DNA from: Bacteroidia bacterium
Lineage (GTDB): Bacteria > Bacteroidota > Bacteroidia > B-17B0 > Aurantibacillaceae
Assembly: GCA_018000995.1 (NCBI GenBank)
Contig: JAGNIU010000010.1
Location: forward strand, 50,313 to 114,312
DNA: 64,000 nucleotides
Direction: 5' to 3'
The stretch's first letter is position 1, and every line of letters starts with the position of its first letter. Positions 9,028 to 18,089 of the stretch are shown here, piece after piece. Both the position numbers and the translations under genes were made by a program. Below the pieces are notes generated by a model. The model was not told the DNA's origin, ran no database searches, and saw only the letters and a list, made by a program, of their open reading frames with translations.

Positions 9028-10905
9028 ATGAAAAGATTACTCACCAATACAGTTTTAATTTGCGTTTTTAGCTTTAATGCTTTAGCTCAAAACTTTGAAA
9101 AACCAAAAATTGATGATTCAAATAAACTTGGCTCTGCAACTAAATCTCAAGAGTTCACTTTACAGTGTGCGGGAGAGATTAATACAATAAGCGCTGACTT
9201 AAAATGGCTCCCAACGTTAACGAATAAATGTGTTGGACGAAATCATAGCATTCCTGATCAAGAGGCAATTGAAAAAATGATTAATGAGAAAACCTTATTG
9301 AAACAAAATCAAAGTGCTAATAAGGCTATGAATTCCGAAAACGCCATCACAAGTGTTACTCCTGTTATTGGAACAAATTTTTTAGGTAACGTTAATAATG
9401 GTATGTCACCAATGGACAATTCAATTGCTATTTCTGATGGAGGTTGGATTGTTAGTGTTGCGAATACAACTATCGAATATGATGATATTACTGGTGCAAA
9501 CACATATTACAATACCATTCCTGCTTTTTATAACGACAACACTATAACAAACACATGCGACCCTGTAGTTCATTATGATTCCGGTGCCGATCGTTTTATT
9601 TTCTTTGCTCAGGAATGTGCCGGAAGTTCTTCAAACTCATATTTATTAATCTGTTTTTCAAAAACAAATAATCCAAATGACGGTTGGTGGAAATACAAAT
9701 TAACCGGAAACCCACTAAACAATAACAAGTGGTTCGACTATCCAAAAATTGCAGTTTCTAATAACGAGTTATATATCACGGGCAACCTTTTTTCAAACAA
9801 CCCGGGAGGAACGTTTGATCAAGCAATACTTTATCAAATTGAAAAAACAAATGGTTATTTAGGAGGTTCTATCAACTGGCAATATTGGTCGGCCATTGCT
9901 GGTTCTCCATTTACCTTACTTCCGGTTTCCAATGGACAATCCGGAAATTATGGTCCGGGCTGTTATATAGTTGCAACCAGTTCAGGTGGAGCTTCTGCTA
10001 TTAAATTTTATGATTTAACCAATGATATGTCGGCATCAAATGAGCAGTTAAACTATTATTCTGTTCCAACAACGGCATATGCTCCTGCGGGCGACGCTCA
10101 ACAATTAGGCACTTCTTGCTTATTAGATAATGGCGATTGCCGAACATTAAGTGGTTTTTATTTAAATGGTACCGTTCATTTTGTTTTTCATTCAGACGTT
10201 GGTAGTGGTTGGAACGGAATTAATTATAACAGATTAAATGTAAGCTCAAAAACAAATCAATCGTCCACCTTTGGCTCAGCGGGTAATTCAGATTATTCAT
10301 ATCCTTCAGTAGTTTCTTATGCCACATTACCTACTGACGCCTCAGTAATGATTGGATTTGGCAGAAGCAGCGCCAATATGTACCCTGAAGTACGGGCGGT
10401 GAATTGCGACAACGGAATGAATTGGTCAAGTTCTTCTTTAGTAAAATCAAGCAGCAATTATGTGAGTTATACATCAACAACAAAAGAAAGATGGGGTGAT
10501 TATACGGGAACTGCACGTAAACACAATTCAACAAACCCATCCATTTGGTTAAATGGCATGTATGCAACATCGTCTAATCTTTGGAATACTTGGATAGCAG
10601 AAATTCACGACAATCAAGTAGGTATAAAAGAAAATATTAAGAAAGATAACGCAGTAAAAGTTTATCCTAATCCTGTTGTAGAAACTTTTTCAGTAGAATT
10701 TGTTTTAGAAAAGTCCAGCAATTTAATTATTGAAGTAGTTGATGCTAATGGAAAGACGGTAAAACAACTCTTCAATGGTAAAGGTGTTCAAGGCGTAAAC
10801 AATTTTTCATTTAATAAAGCTAACCTTTCTTCAGGGACTTATTTTTTAGTAATCACAAACAGTTCAACAATTATAAAAAATGAAAAAATTATTATTACTA
10901 ACTAA
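9028..10905 (+). CDS. Exported protein with T9SS type A sorting domain
   Basis: The 625-aa protein has a signal peptide (MKRLLTNTVLICVFSFNALAQ) and ends in a canonical type IX secretion sorting domain of about 80 residues: VKVYPNPVVETFSVEF, then VDANGKTVKQL, then LSSGTYFLVI. It should cross the inner membrane by Sec and the outer membrane by T9SS, and be released or surface-anchored. The middle (about 110-520) is rich in Asn, Ser, Gly and aromatics with repeated YDS/FFAQE/GFGRSS-like strands, suggesting a beta-propeller or adhesin-like fold. I recognise no catalytic motif. A small lipoprotein gene overlaps its 3' end by 26 bp. Confidence 0.85.
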   Translation: MKRLLTNTVLICVFSFNALAQNFEKPKIDDSNKLGSATKSQEFTLQCAGEINTISADLKWLPTLTNKCVGRNHSIPDQEAIEKMINEKTLLKQNQSANKAMNSENAITSVTPVIGTNFLGNVNNGMSPMDNSIAISDGGWIVSVANTTIEYDDITGANTYYNTIPAFYNDNTITNTCDPVVHYDSGADRFIFFAQECAGSSSNSYLLICFSKTNNPNDGWWKYKLTGNPLNNNKWFDYPKIAVSNNELYITGNLFSNNPGGTFDQAILYQIEKTNGYLGGSINWQYWSAIAGSPFTLLPVSNGQSGNYGPGCYIVATSSGGASAIKFYDLTNDMSASNEQLNYYSVPTTAYAPAGDAQQLGTSCLLDNGDCRTLSGFYLNGTVHFVFHSDVGSGWNGINYNRLNVSSKTNQSSTFGSAGNSDYSYPSVVSYATLPTDASVMIGFGRSSANMYPEVRAVNCDNGMNWSSSSLVKSSSNYVSYTSTTKERWGDYTGTARKHNSTNPSIWLNGMYATSSNLWNTWIAEIHDNQVGIKENIKKDNAVKVYPNPVVETFSVEFVLEKSSNLIIEVVDANGKTVKQLFNGKGVQGVNNFSFNKANLSSGTYFLVITNSSTIIKNEKIIITN

Positions 10906-11182
10906 ATTGTTTGTTGTTTGTGCTGTTGTTGTTTCATGTCAATCAAGAAAAAACACTTCTACAACCACTGAAACAAAAACAAGTGTTACAACAAATACGG
11001 ATGCTGTAAATTCTAACTCACAAACATCAAACTCTTCCGGTTCAACGGGTACAGGTAGTGGAATAAAAAAAGACACAACTAGTCTCCCAACAAAAACTAC
11101 AGCTATAAATCATTCTGCTCCAAATCAAGCACAAATTGATTCTTTGAAAAAAGCAAAGACTGAAAGCAAAAAGAAAAATTAG
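10880..11182 (+). CDS. Small Ser/Thr-rich lipoprotein
   Basis: The 100-aa product has a lipoprotein signal (MKKLLLLTKLFVVCAVVVSC, lipobox VVSC) followed by a low-complexity Thr/Ser/Asn/Lys-rich region. It begins inside the 3' end of the preceding T9SS-substrate gene in another frame, so the two are probably co-transcribed. The overlap and repetitive composition leave some doubt, but the lipobox at the expected place argues for a real gene. No function can be assigned. Confidence 0.6.
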   Translation: MKKLLLLTKLFVVCAVVVSCQSRKNTSTTTETKTSVTTNTDAVNSNSQTSNSSGSTGTGSGIKKDTTSLPTKTTAINHSAPNQAQIDSLKKAKTESKKKN

Positions 11183-11205
11183 TATTCGCCTGTACAATTC
11201 AGAAC

Positions 11206-11688
11206 TTATTTTGTGTCTTCCTTATTAATTGCAGGGCGGTATTTTAATTGCATGCCATGTAAAAAATTGCGTAGAAACTGATCATGACAGATACGATATT
11301 GTTTTTGGTCAGGTTTGCGGAAGAAGGCGCTTAATTCATGAGGACTCATAGGCAAGCCGACCGACTTCATAATTTCCATAATATCTGTGTCTTTTAAATC
11401 CAGTGCTATTTTTAATTTTCTGAAAATAATATTGTTGTTAAGCGTTGTTTCGGGCACAGGCTGCTCGCCTTCTTTTTTACCGCGCTTTTCATTAATAAAA
11501 CCATTTAAAAAATAAGCCAGTTCATTATCGTTCAGTTCAACTAAATCCGGGTCACCATCTTTTTGCAACCAAGCTATGATTTGCGAAGGCTTGGCCTCAT
11601 AACCGGCTGAGGCAAATACCTCCAGCATTTTACGGTTATTGAAATCGAAGGTGTATCGGATACGTCGCAGTATATCGTTGTTAGTCAT
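11206..11688 (-). CDS. DUF1456 (YehS-like) family protein
   Basis: The 160-aa protein contains two copies of the roughly 65-residue YehS/DUF1456 unit: NNDILRRIRYTFDFNNRKML at the N-terminus and NNIIFRKLKIALDLKDTDIM in the second half. Each is followed by a hydrophobic helix, an LxPxEL/PSQII segment and an F-x-R-K/WLQK-type ending. The family is cytoplasmic and has no established biochemical role. The gene converges with the lipoprotein gene, 23 bp from its stop. Confidence 0.85.
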   Translation of the reverse strand: MTNNDILRRIRYTFDFNNRKMLEVFASAGYEAKPSQIIAWLQKDGDPDLVELNDNELAYFLNGFINEKRGKKEGEQPVPETTLNNNIIFRKLKIALDLKDTDIMEIMKSVGLPMSPHELSAFFRKPDQKQYRICHDQFLRNFLHGMQLKYRPAINKEDTK

Positions 11689-11769
11689 AATTGTTCTTCA
11701 GAAAGAAAATAAAAGTAACCATTTTATCATCAGTACTCAAACAAAGTTTCAGGGGATTTTAAAATCCGT

Positions 11770-11789
11770 GATTTATTTACTAAATTTAT
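11770..11789 (+). repeat. 20-bp direct repeat, copy 1, upstream of a small gene
   Basis: GATTTATTTACTAAATTTAT occurs exactly here and again at 12288-12307. Each copy sits shortly before a gene of unknown function (starts 11840 and 12384), so it may be a shared promoter or regulatory box, or a duplication scar. Confidence 0.6.
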
Positions 11790-11839
11790 GATTAAGCACA
11801 GATTACTATAATTGCATATCTTTACATTTAAATAACACA

Positions 11840-12211
11840 ATGAGTAAAACACTTGATTTTTATATTAACGAGGGAAAATTTATTTCTATCGGCGCGCAAG
11901 CCTCTTTTCAATTACAACAGTCATCAAGCGCTGCCTTTCAAGAGTATTTAAATAATATGATTGAGAGAATTAATAGTCAACCAAATTATCACAAACTAAA
12001 TTTTCAGGACATTTGTAAATTAACTTCACAATTGACCCATAAAAATGTAATTCAAGATGGTAATGCATGGAACGATTTCAATTCAGTTGGATGGCATATG
12101 ATTATTCTTTGTTTTGTATATAAAAAAAGCCTACCTGCACTAACCGAATTTTCAATTGACGACATATTCATACAATCTTGGAAAGAATATTTCACGGCAT
12201 ATAGTAATTAG
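11840..12211 (+). CDS. Hypothetical protein, 123 aa
   Basis: I do not recognise this protein. It is a soluble, mixed alpha/beta-looking sequence with no signal peptide or membrane segment. Notable stretches are a Gln/Ser-rich turn (ASFQLQQSSSAAFQEYL) and a C-terminal FSIDDIFIQSWKEYF. It starts a patch of four or five small plus-strand genes that look accessory. A 20-bp repeat lies 50 bp upstream of its ATG. Function unknown. Confidence 0.6.
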   Translation: MSKTLDFYINEGKFISIGAQASFQLQQSSSAAFQEYLNNMIERINSQPNYHKLNFQDICKLTSQLTHKNVIQDGNAWNDFNSVGWHMIILCFVYKKSLPALTEFSIDDIFIQSWKEYFTAYSN

Positions 12212-12287
12212 ATTTTAAACCAACCTATAACACTGGGCTTGCGTCGGTGGACTGAATTTTCATGCGTTGCCTTCCATTTTAAGTTAT

Positions 12288-12307
12288 GATTTATTTACTA
12301 AATTTAT
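12288..12307 (+). repeat. 20-bp direct repeat, copy 2
   Basis: This is an exact second copy of the 11770-11789 sequence, 76 bp upstream of the 12384 start codon. Confidence 0.6.
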
Positions 12308-12383
12308 AGCTATTTAAATTATAATCCGTTAAAACGGGATTTCATGAAAGCGTAAACATTTTTATCTATTTATTCATTGCAAA

Positions 12384-13175
12384 ATGGGAATTTTAATAAA
12401 ATCTATACACATTACAGAATTTAGTGAGAGGACTTGGGGCAGAGTTTATTTACAATATGATTTAAATAGCGAACCGTGTTTCATATTTAAAAATTGGCTA
12501 AAATTTGATGAGAAGACATATAAGGGAGTTGGTGATTTAAACGAAATAGAAAGCTACAATTGGTTTCCGGAAAACAAACGTCATGTTTTTTCGGATTATA
12601 CCCAAGTTCTAAATGGCAAGGCAGATCATTTAACTTTAACAACTCCTGAGTTTAAAGAGAAATACGGCACCCCATCAAAAATTCTTAAAAAACTATTAAT
12701 TGAATTAGCTGCTAACGTTGGTGAACCAATAGAAAATAGAAAAGGCTGGTTTGCCCGTTATCAAAAGCCAGAAATTATACTTAGTCCAATTGTTTTAAGT
12801 AAAGATTTGAAGGTTACTCTCCCGCTATATAATGAAATTGAATTAAAATTCAAGCCTAATCTTAAACTTCTTTACATTCTATTTCTACGTCACCCGGAAG
12901 GCCTTCTTTTAAAAGAGATATATAAATATAAAGAAGAATTAACCTCGATTTATAGCAAAATCAGTAAAAGTCCTAAAGAAGCATCCGTGAACAAAGTGAT
13001 AAATTCACTAATTGATTTACGGGGAAACACTATAAACGAAACGATTTCAAAGATTAAAAAAATTCTTATTGATGAATTAGGCGAAACTATTTCCGAATCT
13101 TATCAAATACAAGGAGTTTCAGGTGAACCCTACAAGCTGGGAATAGATTATGACTTAATAACAATTGAACTCTAG
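12384..13175 (+). CDS. Hypothetical protein with possible C-terminal winged-helix-like region
   Basis: The 263-aa soluble protein is not recognised. The N-terminal half has beta-rich sequence with several Trp residues. From about residue 155 the pattern LKLLYILFLRHPEGLLLKEI, then EELTSIYSKIS, VNKVINSLIDL and a closing beta-rich YQIQGVSGEPYKLGID resembles a helical, winged-helix-like tail I associate with uncharacterised Bacteroidota proteins. That resemblance is from memory and weak. It is flanked by other unknown genes; a regulatory or nucleic-acid-binding role is only a guess. Confidence 0.65.
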   Translation: MGILIKSIHITEFSERTWGRVYLQYDLNSEPCFIFKNWLKFDEKTYKGVGDLNEIESYNWFPENKRHVFSDYTQVLNGKADHLTLTTPEFKEKYGTPSKILKKLLIELAANVGEPIENRKGWFARYQKPEIILSPIVLSKDLKVTLPLYNEIELKFKPNLKLLYILFLRHPEGLLLKEIYKYKEELTSIYSKISKSPKEASVNKVINSLIDLRGNTINETISKIKKILIDELGETISESYQIQGVSGEPYKLGIDYDLITIEL

Positions 13176-13178
13176 AAA

Positions 13179-13214
13179 AACGGCAACCTTGCCGTTATGT
13201 TACTTTCCATAACG
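13179..13214 (+). promoter_or_regulatory. Two overlapping, mutually exclusive hairpins
   Basis: AACGGC (13179-13184) pairs with GCCGTT (13191-13196). CGTTATG (13193-13199) pairs with CATAACG (13208-13214). The two stems share CGTT and cannot form together. They lie between the 12384-13175 gene and the next start at 13255, and could act as a terminator/antiterminator pair or simply as transcript ends. Confidence 0.35.
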
Positions 13215-13254
13215 TTTCTTATTATATTAAGTATAACTAAAGAAACAAAAGATT

Positions 13255-13557
13255 ATGGAAAATATTAGATTCTTTACCGCAAAGTACATGTTTCACGAAA
13301 ATGGAAAAGAAACATGGCCAAAAATTTATGTTCTCACTCCTGATGGAGATTTATATTCTGAATATTTTTACTATCGAAATACTGCAAAAGATCTTCAAAA
13401 GGTAAATTTCAAAGAATTCAAAGCTTATAATTATTCTTATAGCACTTATCAACCTTTAGAGGAAGTCGATTTTAAAACGGCAATTACTACACATTTAATT
13501 GGTCAAAGAAATTGGGTTCGTGATTACCTAAAAAGAAAAGGTTTTGAAAACTTATAG
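13255..13557 (+). CDS. Hypothetical protein, 100 aa
   Basis: This is a small soluble protein rich in Tyr, Phe and Lys (TPDGDLYSEYFYYRNTAKDL), without signal peptide or membrane helix. No family is recognised. It follows two overlapping hairpins and sits in the patch of small accessory genes. The charged, aromatic composition and ATG start support a real coding sequence. Confidence 0.55.
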   Translation: MENIRFFTAKYMFHENGKETWPKIYVLTPDGDLYSEYFYYRNTAKDLQKVNFKEFKAYNYSYSTYQPLEEVDFKTAITTHLIGQRNWVRDYLKRKGFENL

Positions 13558-13606
13558 ATAAAATAGATTTTTCATTCATTAAAAAATTAACCCTAAAATT
13601 ATTCTT

Positions 13607-14002
13607 ATGAAAACGACTACAATCATAGTAGCAATTTTGTTTAGCACAGCCTTAAAAAGTCAAATCATTTTTAATGGAAAAATTGAACAAACATTTGTAT
13701 GGTCTGATAATGCTTGGACATCAAGAGACTCCGCCTTAGGTGAAATACGAAAAATTGAAATTGACGCGAAAAAGGAAAAGCTAACTTTAACAATGGGCTC
13801 AAAAATCTTAATTTTTAATATTAATGATGAAATCAAACTTGATCCATTAACAACTTTGGTTAAGGTTTCAGCTGCAGATGATAATCATTATCCCATTATT
13901 TTTGAATACGCACCTTTTGGGACTGAAGCCGCATTGTACTATCACTGGAATAGTTCTGAAAACAACTTTATGAAATCAGAACTATTATTTATGACGTACT
14001 AA
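13607..14002 (+). CDS. Secreted hypothetical protein, 131 aa
   Basis: The N-terminus KTTTIIVAILFSTALKSQ is a typical Bacteroidota signal peptide ending in S-Q. The mature part (about 112 aa) alternates charged and hydrophobic residues as in small beta-sandwich proteins (IDAKKEKLTLTMGSKILIFNI). No known motif is visible. Probably periplasmic or outer-membrane associated; function unknown. Confidence 0.6.
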   Translation: MKTTTIIVAILFSTALKSQIIFNGKIEQTFVWSDNAWTSRDSALGEIRKIEIDAKKEKLTLTMGSKILIFNINDEIKLDPLTTLVKVSAADDNHYPIIFEYAPFGTEAALYYHWNSSENNFMKSELLFMTY

Positions 14003-14022
14003 AATTAAAATAAGCATTTAAT

Positions 14023-14241
14023 ATGTTATCGCTGTTTCTCTCTTCCCCCACATTACAATTCATTTACCTTGGACTTTTTGTGATAGGGGTATGTCACAAT
14101 GCAAGCAAAACTAATTCTCCAAACCCAAAACAACTAAAGAATTTTAAATCAAAACGACGTGAAAGGAAAAATAAAGTGTTTAAAAACCGAATACTTTCTC
14201 CAAGAAAACTATACTACACTGGAAAACAATACTACAACTAA
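14023..14241 (+). CDS. Possible small membrane-anchored basic protein
   Basis: The 72-aa frame has one hydrophobic segment (LQFIYLGLFVIGVCH) followed by a strongly basic tail (KSKRRERKNKVFKNRILSPRK). It lies 20 bp after the previous gene and overlaps the convergent EI24-like gene by 4 bp. The length and composition could arise by chance in AT-rich DNA, so this is a tentative gene. Confidence 0.3.
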   Translation: MLSLFLSSPTLQFIYLGLFVIGVCHNASKTNSPNPKQLKNFKSKRRERKNKVFKNRILSPRKLYYTGKQYYN

Positions 14242-15041
14242 CCCTTCTTCCTAATCTCCAAAAAACTTATTGTAGCGCCAAGCGCAGCTAAGGCCGGACC
14301 AAACATTAGACCAATGATATCGCCAACGAAAGTTGGGATGCTCATAAACAAGCCGTAAACGCAACCAATGCCTATTACTAGTCCCATATTAGCGCGGATG
14401 AACTTTATGCTGTCGCTTACATTGTAATGGTAGCGCTCGGTGTTGTAATCCATTAATGAGAAGCCTGTAAAATACCAGGATACTAATAAAAGAAAAGGAG
14501 TTGTAATTATAATTAGCGGCGGGAAAAATAAAGTAATGATGAAACACAAAATAATAATTCCAAATTCAATCATCATGTTGCGCAAACTAATTAATGTCCC
14601 ACGTAAAATATCTTTTAAGAGTTGAGGAAATGAAAATGAAAATTTTTGTCCTGTTAATTTTTCATCCGCAATTTCGGATAACAAAGCAAATAAAGGTGAG
14701 AGTACAATTAATAAAATGTATTTAGAGAATGTGCCGGACACAAACCAAAATAAGATCTTCACCACCCAAAACACAAAAAAACTGAAGTAGCCGGTTAAAA
14801 ATGGTTTTGCAAATGAAAGCCAATGTCCGTCGTCGGGAATTTTATCAAACTCCAACACTTCAGTAGTCCAAGTAGCAAAAGCATCGGCTAATACAGTAAT
14901 TCCAAAAATCGTGAGTATCCAGGTTATTATCCAAATGATTAAAGGATAAAGCAAAAAAGGCCAAAGGCCTTTATTAAATAAAACATCAAATGCTTTAAAA
15001 CAATTACCAAATCCTTTAAAAAATCCGGTGAAGAAGTTCAT
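14238..15041 (-). CDS. EI24/CysZ-like integral membrane protein
   Basis: The 267-aa protein has about five or six hydrophobic helices (PFLLYPLIIWIITWILTIFG, FFVFWVVKILFWFVSG, YILLIVLSPLFALLSE and others). The N-terminal GFFKGFGNCFKAFDVLFN and the central LSEIADEKLTGQ are typical of the EI24 (formerly DUF540) family, which includes the sulfate permease CysZ. In Bacteroidota the substrate is not known, so sulfate transport is only a family-based possibility. It is the last gene of the minus-strand run and starts 2 bp after the STAS gene stop, which indicates co-transcription. Confidence 0.8.
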   Translation of the reverse strand: MNFFTGFFKGFGNCFKAFDVLFNKGLWPFLLYPLIIWIITWILTIFGITVLADAFATWTTEVLEFDKIPDDGHWLSFAKPFLTGYFSFFVFWVVKILFWFVSGTFSKYILLIVLSPLFALLSEIADEKLTGQKFSFSFPQLLKDILRGTLISLRNMMIEFGIIILCFIITLFFPPLIIITTPFLLLVSWYFTGFSLMDYNTERYHYNVSDSIKFIRANMGLVIGIGCVYGLFMSIPTFVGDIIGLMFGPALAALGATISFLEIRKKG

Positions 15042-15042
15042 T

Positions 15043-15390
15043 TTACTTTCCTAAAATTGCAATGGCTTCTGCTTCGGTTTCTACAACCTTAAACAGTGTA
15101 TTTAATTTGGTGATAAGGAGTAACTCGTTAATTTTTTTGTTCATGTTGCAAATAACAACCTCTCCCCCATCTTTTCTTGCTTTGGTAAGCAATTGTATCA
15201 TGGTGTTGAGTCCGCTGCTGTTCATGTACTTCAAATTAGCTAAGTCGATAGCAATTTTGGTTTTACCGGCTGCTACTAATTCGTCAACCTTAGCTAATAA
15301 ATCAATAGCTTGATTTTTTTCAATCAATTCACCCTCTAAGGAAAGAATGATACAGGTTGACTTCTCGGATATTGAAAAATTAAATAGCAT
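15043..15390 (-). CDS. STAS-domain anti-sigma factor antagonist-like protein
   Basis: The 115-aa single STAS domain has the characteristic strand DLANLKYMNSSGLNTMI, in which a Ser of the NSSG loop is the usual phosphorylation site. I chose the ATG at 15390; an upstream GTG at 15420 would add ten residues that do not look conserved. STAS proteins switch anti-sigma partners or bind nucleotides, under control of SpoIIE-type phosphatases. One such phosphatase is encoded at 6593-8860. It is translationally close to the EI24-like gene and downstream of a Fur-family gene. Confidence 0.85.
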   Translation of the reverse strand: MLFNFSISEKSTCIILSLEGELIEKNQAIDLLAKVDELVAAGKTKIAIDLANLKYMNSSGLNTMIQLLTKARKDGGEVVICNMNKKINELLLITKLNTLFKVVETEAEAIAILGK

Positions 15391-15475
15391 GTTATAGTTT
15401 TTGCCCGTTGGACTTAACACAAAATGAATCAGTCCTTCGGTATTAATTAATTATTTATTTAAATCCCATAAAACA

Positions 15476-15952
15476 CTAAGTCCGACGGGCAAAATGTTCG
15501 CACTTTCCTTTTTCTTTTAAATGACGGCATTTTGCAAAGAAATTCAAAGAGTGATGAAAAATATCAAAATGTAAAATATCTTCTGTCATTTTTTGAATCT
15601 GCATAATTCTCGGGTCACAAAATTCAAATACTTTTTCGCAATCGCTGCAAATTAAATGGTCGTGTTGTTTGTACTTGTAAGCTTTTTCAAATTGTGCAAG
15701 GTTTTTACCAAACTGATGTTTGATGACTAAACCCGCATCCAACAACAACTCAATGTTATTATAAAGAGTAGCGCGACTAACGCGGTACTTTTTATTTTTC
15801 ATCATTAAATAAAGACCTTCAATATCAAAATGCCCGTCGTGCGAATATATTTCGTTTAAAATAGCGAAGCGCTCAGCCGTTTTTCTATGGCCGTTTTGTT
15901 CAAGATAGTCGGTTAAAATTTTTACAACCGCTTCCTTTGCTTCTTCGTTCAT
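15476..15952 (-). CDS. Fur-family transcriptional regulator
   Basis: The 158-aa protein has the N-terminal winged helix of the Fur family ([20 protein letters not shown], then [20 protein letters not shown]) and the C-terminal dimerisation domain with metal ligands ([17 protein letters not shown]). The second Cys pair is spaced differently from the usual CxxC ([10 protein letters not shown]). Whether it senses iron, zinc or peroxide cannot be read from the sequence. It lies 6 bp after the cyclophilin-FKBP gene, within a long minus-strand run. In the family, iron, zinc or peroxide regulation is common. Confidence 0.9.
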   Translation of the reverse strand: MNEEAKEAVVKILTDYLEQNGHRKTAERFAILNEIYSHDGHFDIEGLYLMMKNKKYRVSRATLYNNIELLLDAGLVIKHQFGKNLAQFEKAYKYKQHDHLICSDCEKVFEFCDPRIMQIQKMTEDILHFDIFHHSLNFFAKCRHLKEKGKCEHFARRT

Positions 15953-15958
15953 CTTAAA

Positions 15959-17023
15959 TTACTGACCAACTTTTAAAACCTCAACATCAAAAACTAACCA
16001 AGCTTTTGGTGGAATTACAGGAGGAGAACCTGCATCACCATAACCTAAGTTTGGAGGAATAACTAATTTAGCTTTTCCACCTTGCTTTAACATCATGATA
16101 CCTTCTTCCATACCCGGGATTAATTTATTCATACCAATTGGTATTGATAAAGGTTGAGCAGCTCCGTCGTATGACGACCAGAACTTAGTTCCGTTTAATA
16201 AAGTTCCTGTACAGTGAAAAGTAATGTTGTCGCCGGTTTTCATAGCCGGACCATCACCTGCTTTTTCAATCATGTATTTTAAACCTGAACCTGAAGTTTG
16301 TGCTGCTGAATATTTTTCTTTCATTATTTTTTCCATCTCTAAGTGTTCAGCTTTAATTTTTTCTTCAGCTTTCTTCACCATGTCAACTTTAGCAGTTTCA
16401 AAAGTTTTAGCACCATCAAACGCTTCAGCATCTTTTCCTTTACGTAAAATAACTAAACGCTTTAAAGTATCATTACCTACAATTTTATCTACTACATCTT
16501 GACCTTGTACTACATGACCAAACACAGTGTGTTTACCATCTAACCAAGGTGTTGGTACGTGAGTAATAAAAAACTGACTTCCGTTTGTACCCGGACCAGC
16601 ATTAGCCATTGATAAAACACCAGGCTTTGAGTGAATTAATGATGTATCTATTTCATCAGGGAATTTATAACCCGGATCGCCCATTCCTGTTCCTTGCGGA
16701 CAACCACCTTGAATCATGAAACTTGGAATAACACGGTGAAATTTTAATCCATCGTAGTAAGGAACGTTTTCTGCTTTAGCTGTATTTTTAATTTTTCCTT
16801 CAGCTAAACCAATAAAGTTACCTACAGTCATAGGTGTTTTTTTTGCTTCTAAAACACAATAGATGCTTCCTTTTGATGTTTCAAATTTAGCGTAGATACC
16901 TTCAGCTTGTTTATCTAAAAACTCCTTATCAGCCTTACTTATTTTTTGCTTTTCTTTTTTTTGTGCTACTGCTCCGAAACTTAATAAAGTGAAGGCAGAG
17001 ATTAATAAAAACAGTTTTTTCAT
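15959..17023 (-). CDS. Exported cyclophilin-FKBP fusion peptidyl-prolyl isomerase
   Basis: The 354-aa protein has a signal peptide ([20 protein letters not shown]), a cyclophilin domain (about 45-190: [42 protein letters not shown]) and a C-terminal FKBP domain (about 245-352: [54 protein letters not shown]). Both are prolyl cis-trans isomerases, so this should be a periplasmic folding factor with two active sites. It is closely similar to the next gene upstream and probably arose by tandem duplication; only this copy has a signal peptide. Confidence 0.93.
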   Translation of the reverse strand: MKKLFLLISAFTLLSFGAVAQKKEKQKISKADKEFLDKQAEGIYAKFETSKGSIYCVLEAKKTPMTVGNFIGLAEGKIKNTAKAENVPYYDGLKFHRVIPSFMIQGGCPQGTGMGDPGYKFPDEIDTSLIHSKPGVLSMANAGPGTNGSQFFITHVPTPWLDGKHTVFGHVVQGQDVVDKIVGNDTLKRLVILRKGKDAEAFDGAKTFETAKVDMVKKAEEKIKAEHLEMEKIMKEKYSAAQTSGSGLKYMIEKAGDGPAMKTGDNITFHCTGTLLNGTKFWSSYDGAAQPLSIPIGMNKLIPGMEEGIMMLKQGGKAKLVIPPNLGYGDAGSPPVIPPKAWLVFDVEVLKVGQ

Positions 17024-17050
17024 AACTAGGGTTTTATATTTTTAAGATGC

Positions 17051-18019
17051 TTAATTTACTTTTACTAATTCTACTTCGAATATAAGATCACTTTTAGGTG
17101 GGATAACTCCCGGATAACCATTAGCGCCATACCCTAAAGTATACGGAATATAGAACACTGCTTTTCCATTTGGTTTCATTAACTGCAATCCTTCTGTCCA
17201 ACCCGGAATAACCTGATTAAGTCCAAAAGAAATTGGTCTGCCACCAATGTTACCATCAAATTCTTTTCCATCAGTAAATGTTCCTCTGTAAAAAACAGTT
17301 ACTTGATCGGTAGCTTTTGGAGAAGTTCCGCTACCTTCATTCTCTATTATATATTTTAATCCTGAAGAAGTAGTTTGCGCTTTTTCAAAACGTTTTAAAG
17401 CTTCAGCATTGGCTTTAGCTCTTTCCGCTTCTTCTTCTTTTGCTTTTGCAGCAGCTTTTGCTCCTACATTAGCTTTTTCAAATTCAAAAACTTTTGCTGC
17501 ATCAAATGCTTCAGCTTCTTTACCTTTTCTTAGGATAGATAATTTCTTAAGCGAATCATTTCCTGCAATCTTGTTAACTACATCTTGTCCTTCAACAACA
17601 CGACCGAAAACAGTATGTTTACCATCTAACCAAGCAGTTTCAACATGTGTAATAAAAAACTGTGAGCCATTAGTTCCGGGACCGGCATTAGCCATACTTA
17701 AAATACCAGGACCTGTATGTTTTAAGCTATTATCGAATTCGTCTTCAAAATTGTAACCAGGACCACCAGTGCCTGTACCTTGAGGACAGCCACCTTGAAT
17801 CATGAAATTAGGAATAACACGGTGGAATTTTAATCCATCGTAATATGGCGTACCTTCTGCTTTAGCTTTATTTTTTATTTTACCTTCCGCTAAACCAACA
17901 AAATTAGCAACAGTCATTGGTGTTTTCTTAAACTCAAGTGCTGTGTAAATATCACCTTTGCTTGTTTCAAATTTCGCATACAATCCATCTGATTGCTTCG
18001 CTAAAAAATCCTGTTCCAT
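17051..18019 (-). CDS. Cyclophilin-FKBP fusion peptidyl-prolyl isomerase without signal peptide
   Basis: The 322-aa protein has the same architecture as its downstream neighbour: cyclophilin ([42 protein letters not shown]), an Ala/Glu/Lys helical linker and FKBP ([49 protein letters not shown]). It begins [20 protein letters not shown] with no export signal, so a cytoplasmic location is likely. I found no plausible upstream start adding one. The pair gives one exported and one cytosolic version of the same fusion. Confidence 0.93.
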   Translation of the reverse strand: MEQDFLAKQSDGLYAKFETSKGDIYTALEFKKTPMTVANFVGLAEGKIKNKAKAEGTPYYDGLKFHRVIPNFMIQGGCPQGTGTGGPGYNFEDEFDNSLKHTGPGILSMANAGPGTNGSQFFITHVETAWLDGKHTVFGRVVEGQDVVNKIAGNDSLKKLSILRKGKEAEAFDAAKVFEFEKANVGAKAAAKAKEEEAERAKANAEALKRFEKAQTTSSGLKYIIENEGSGTSPKATDQVTVFYRGTFTDGKEFDGNIGGRPISFGLNQVIPGWTEGLQLMKPNGKAVFYIPYTLGYGANGYPGVIPPKSDLIFEVELVKVN

Positions 18020-18089
18020 TGTTTCAGTATCTACTTATTGTTTTAATATTATAGTAAAAAAATATCCTAATCGGGATCAGTCTATTTTA

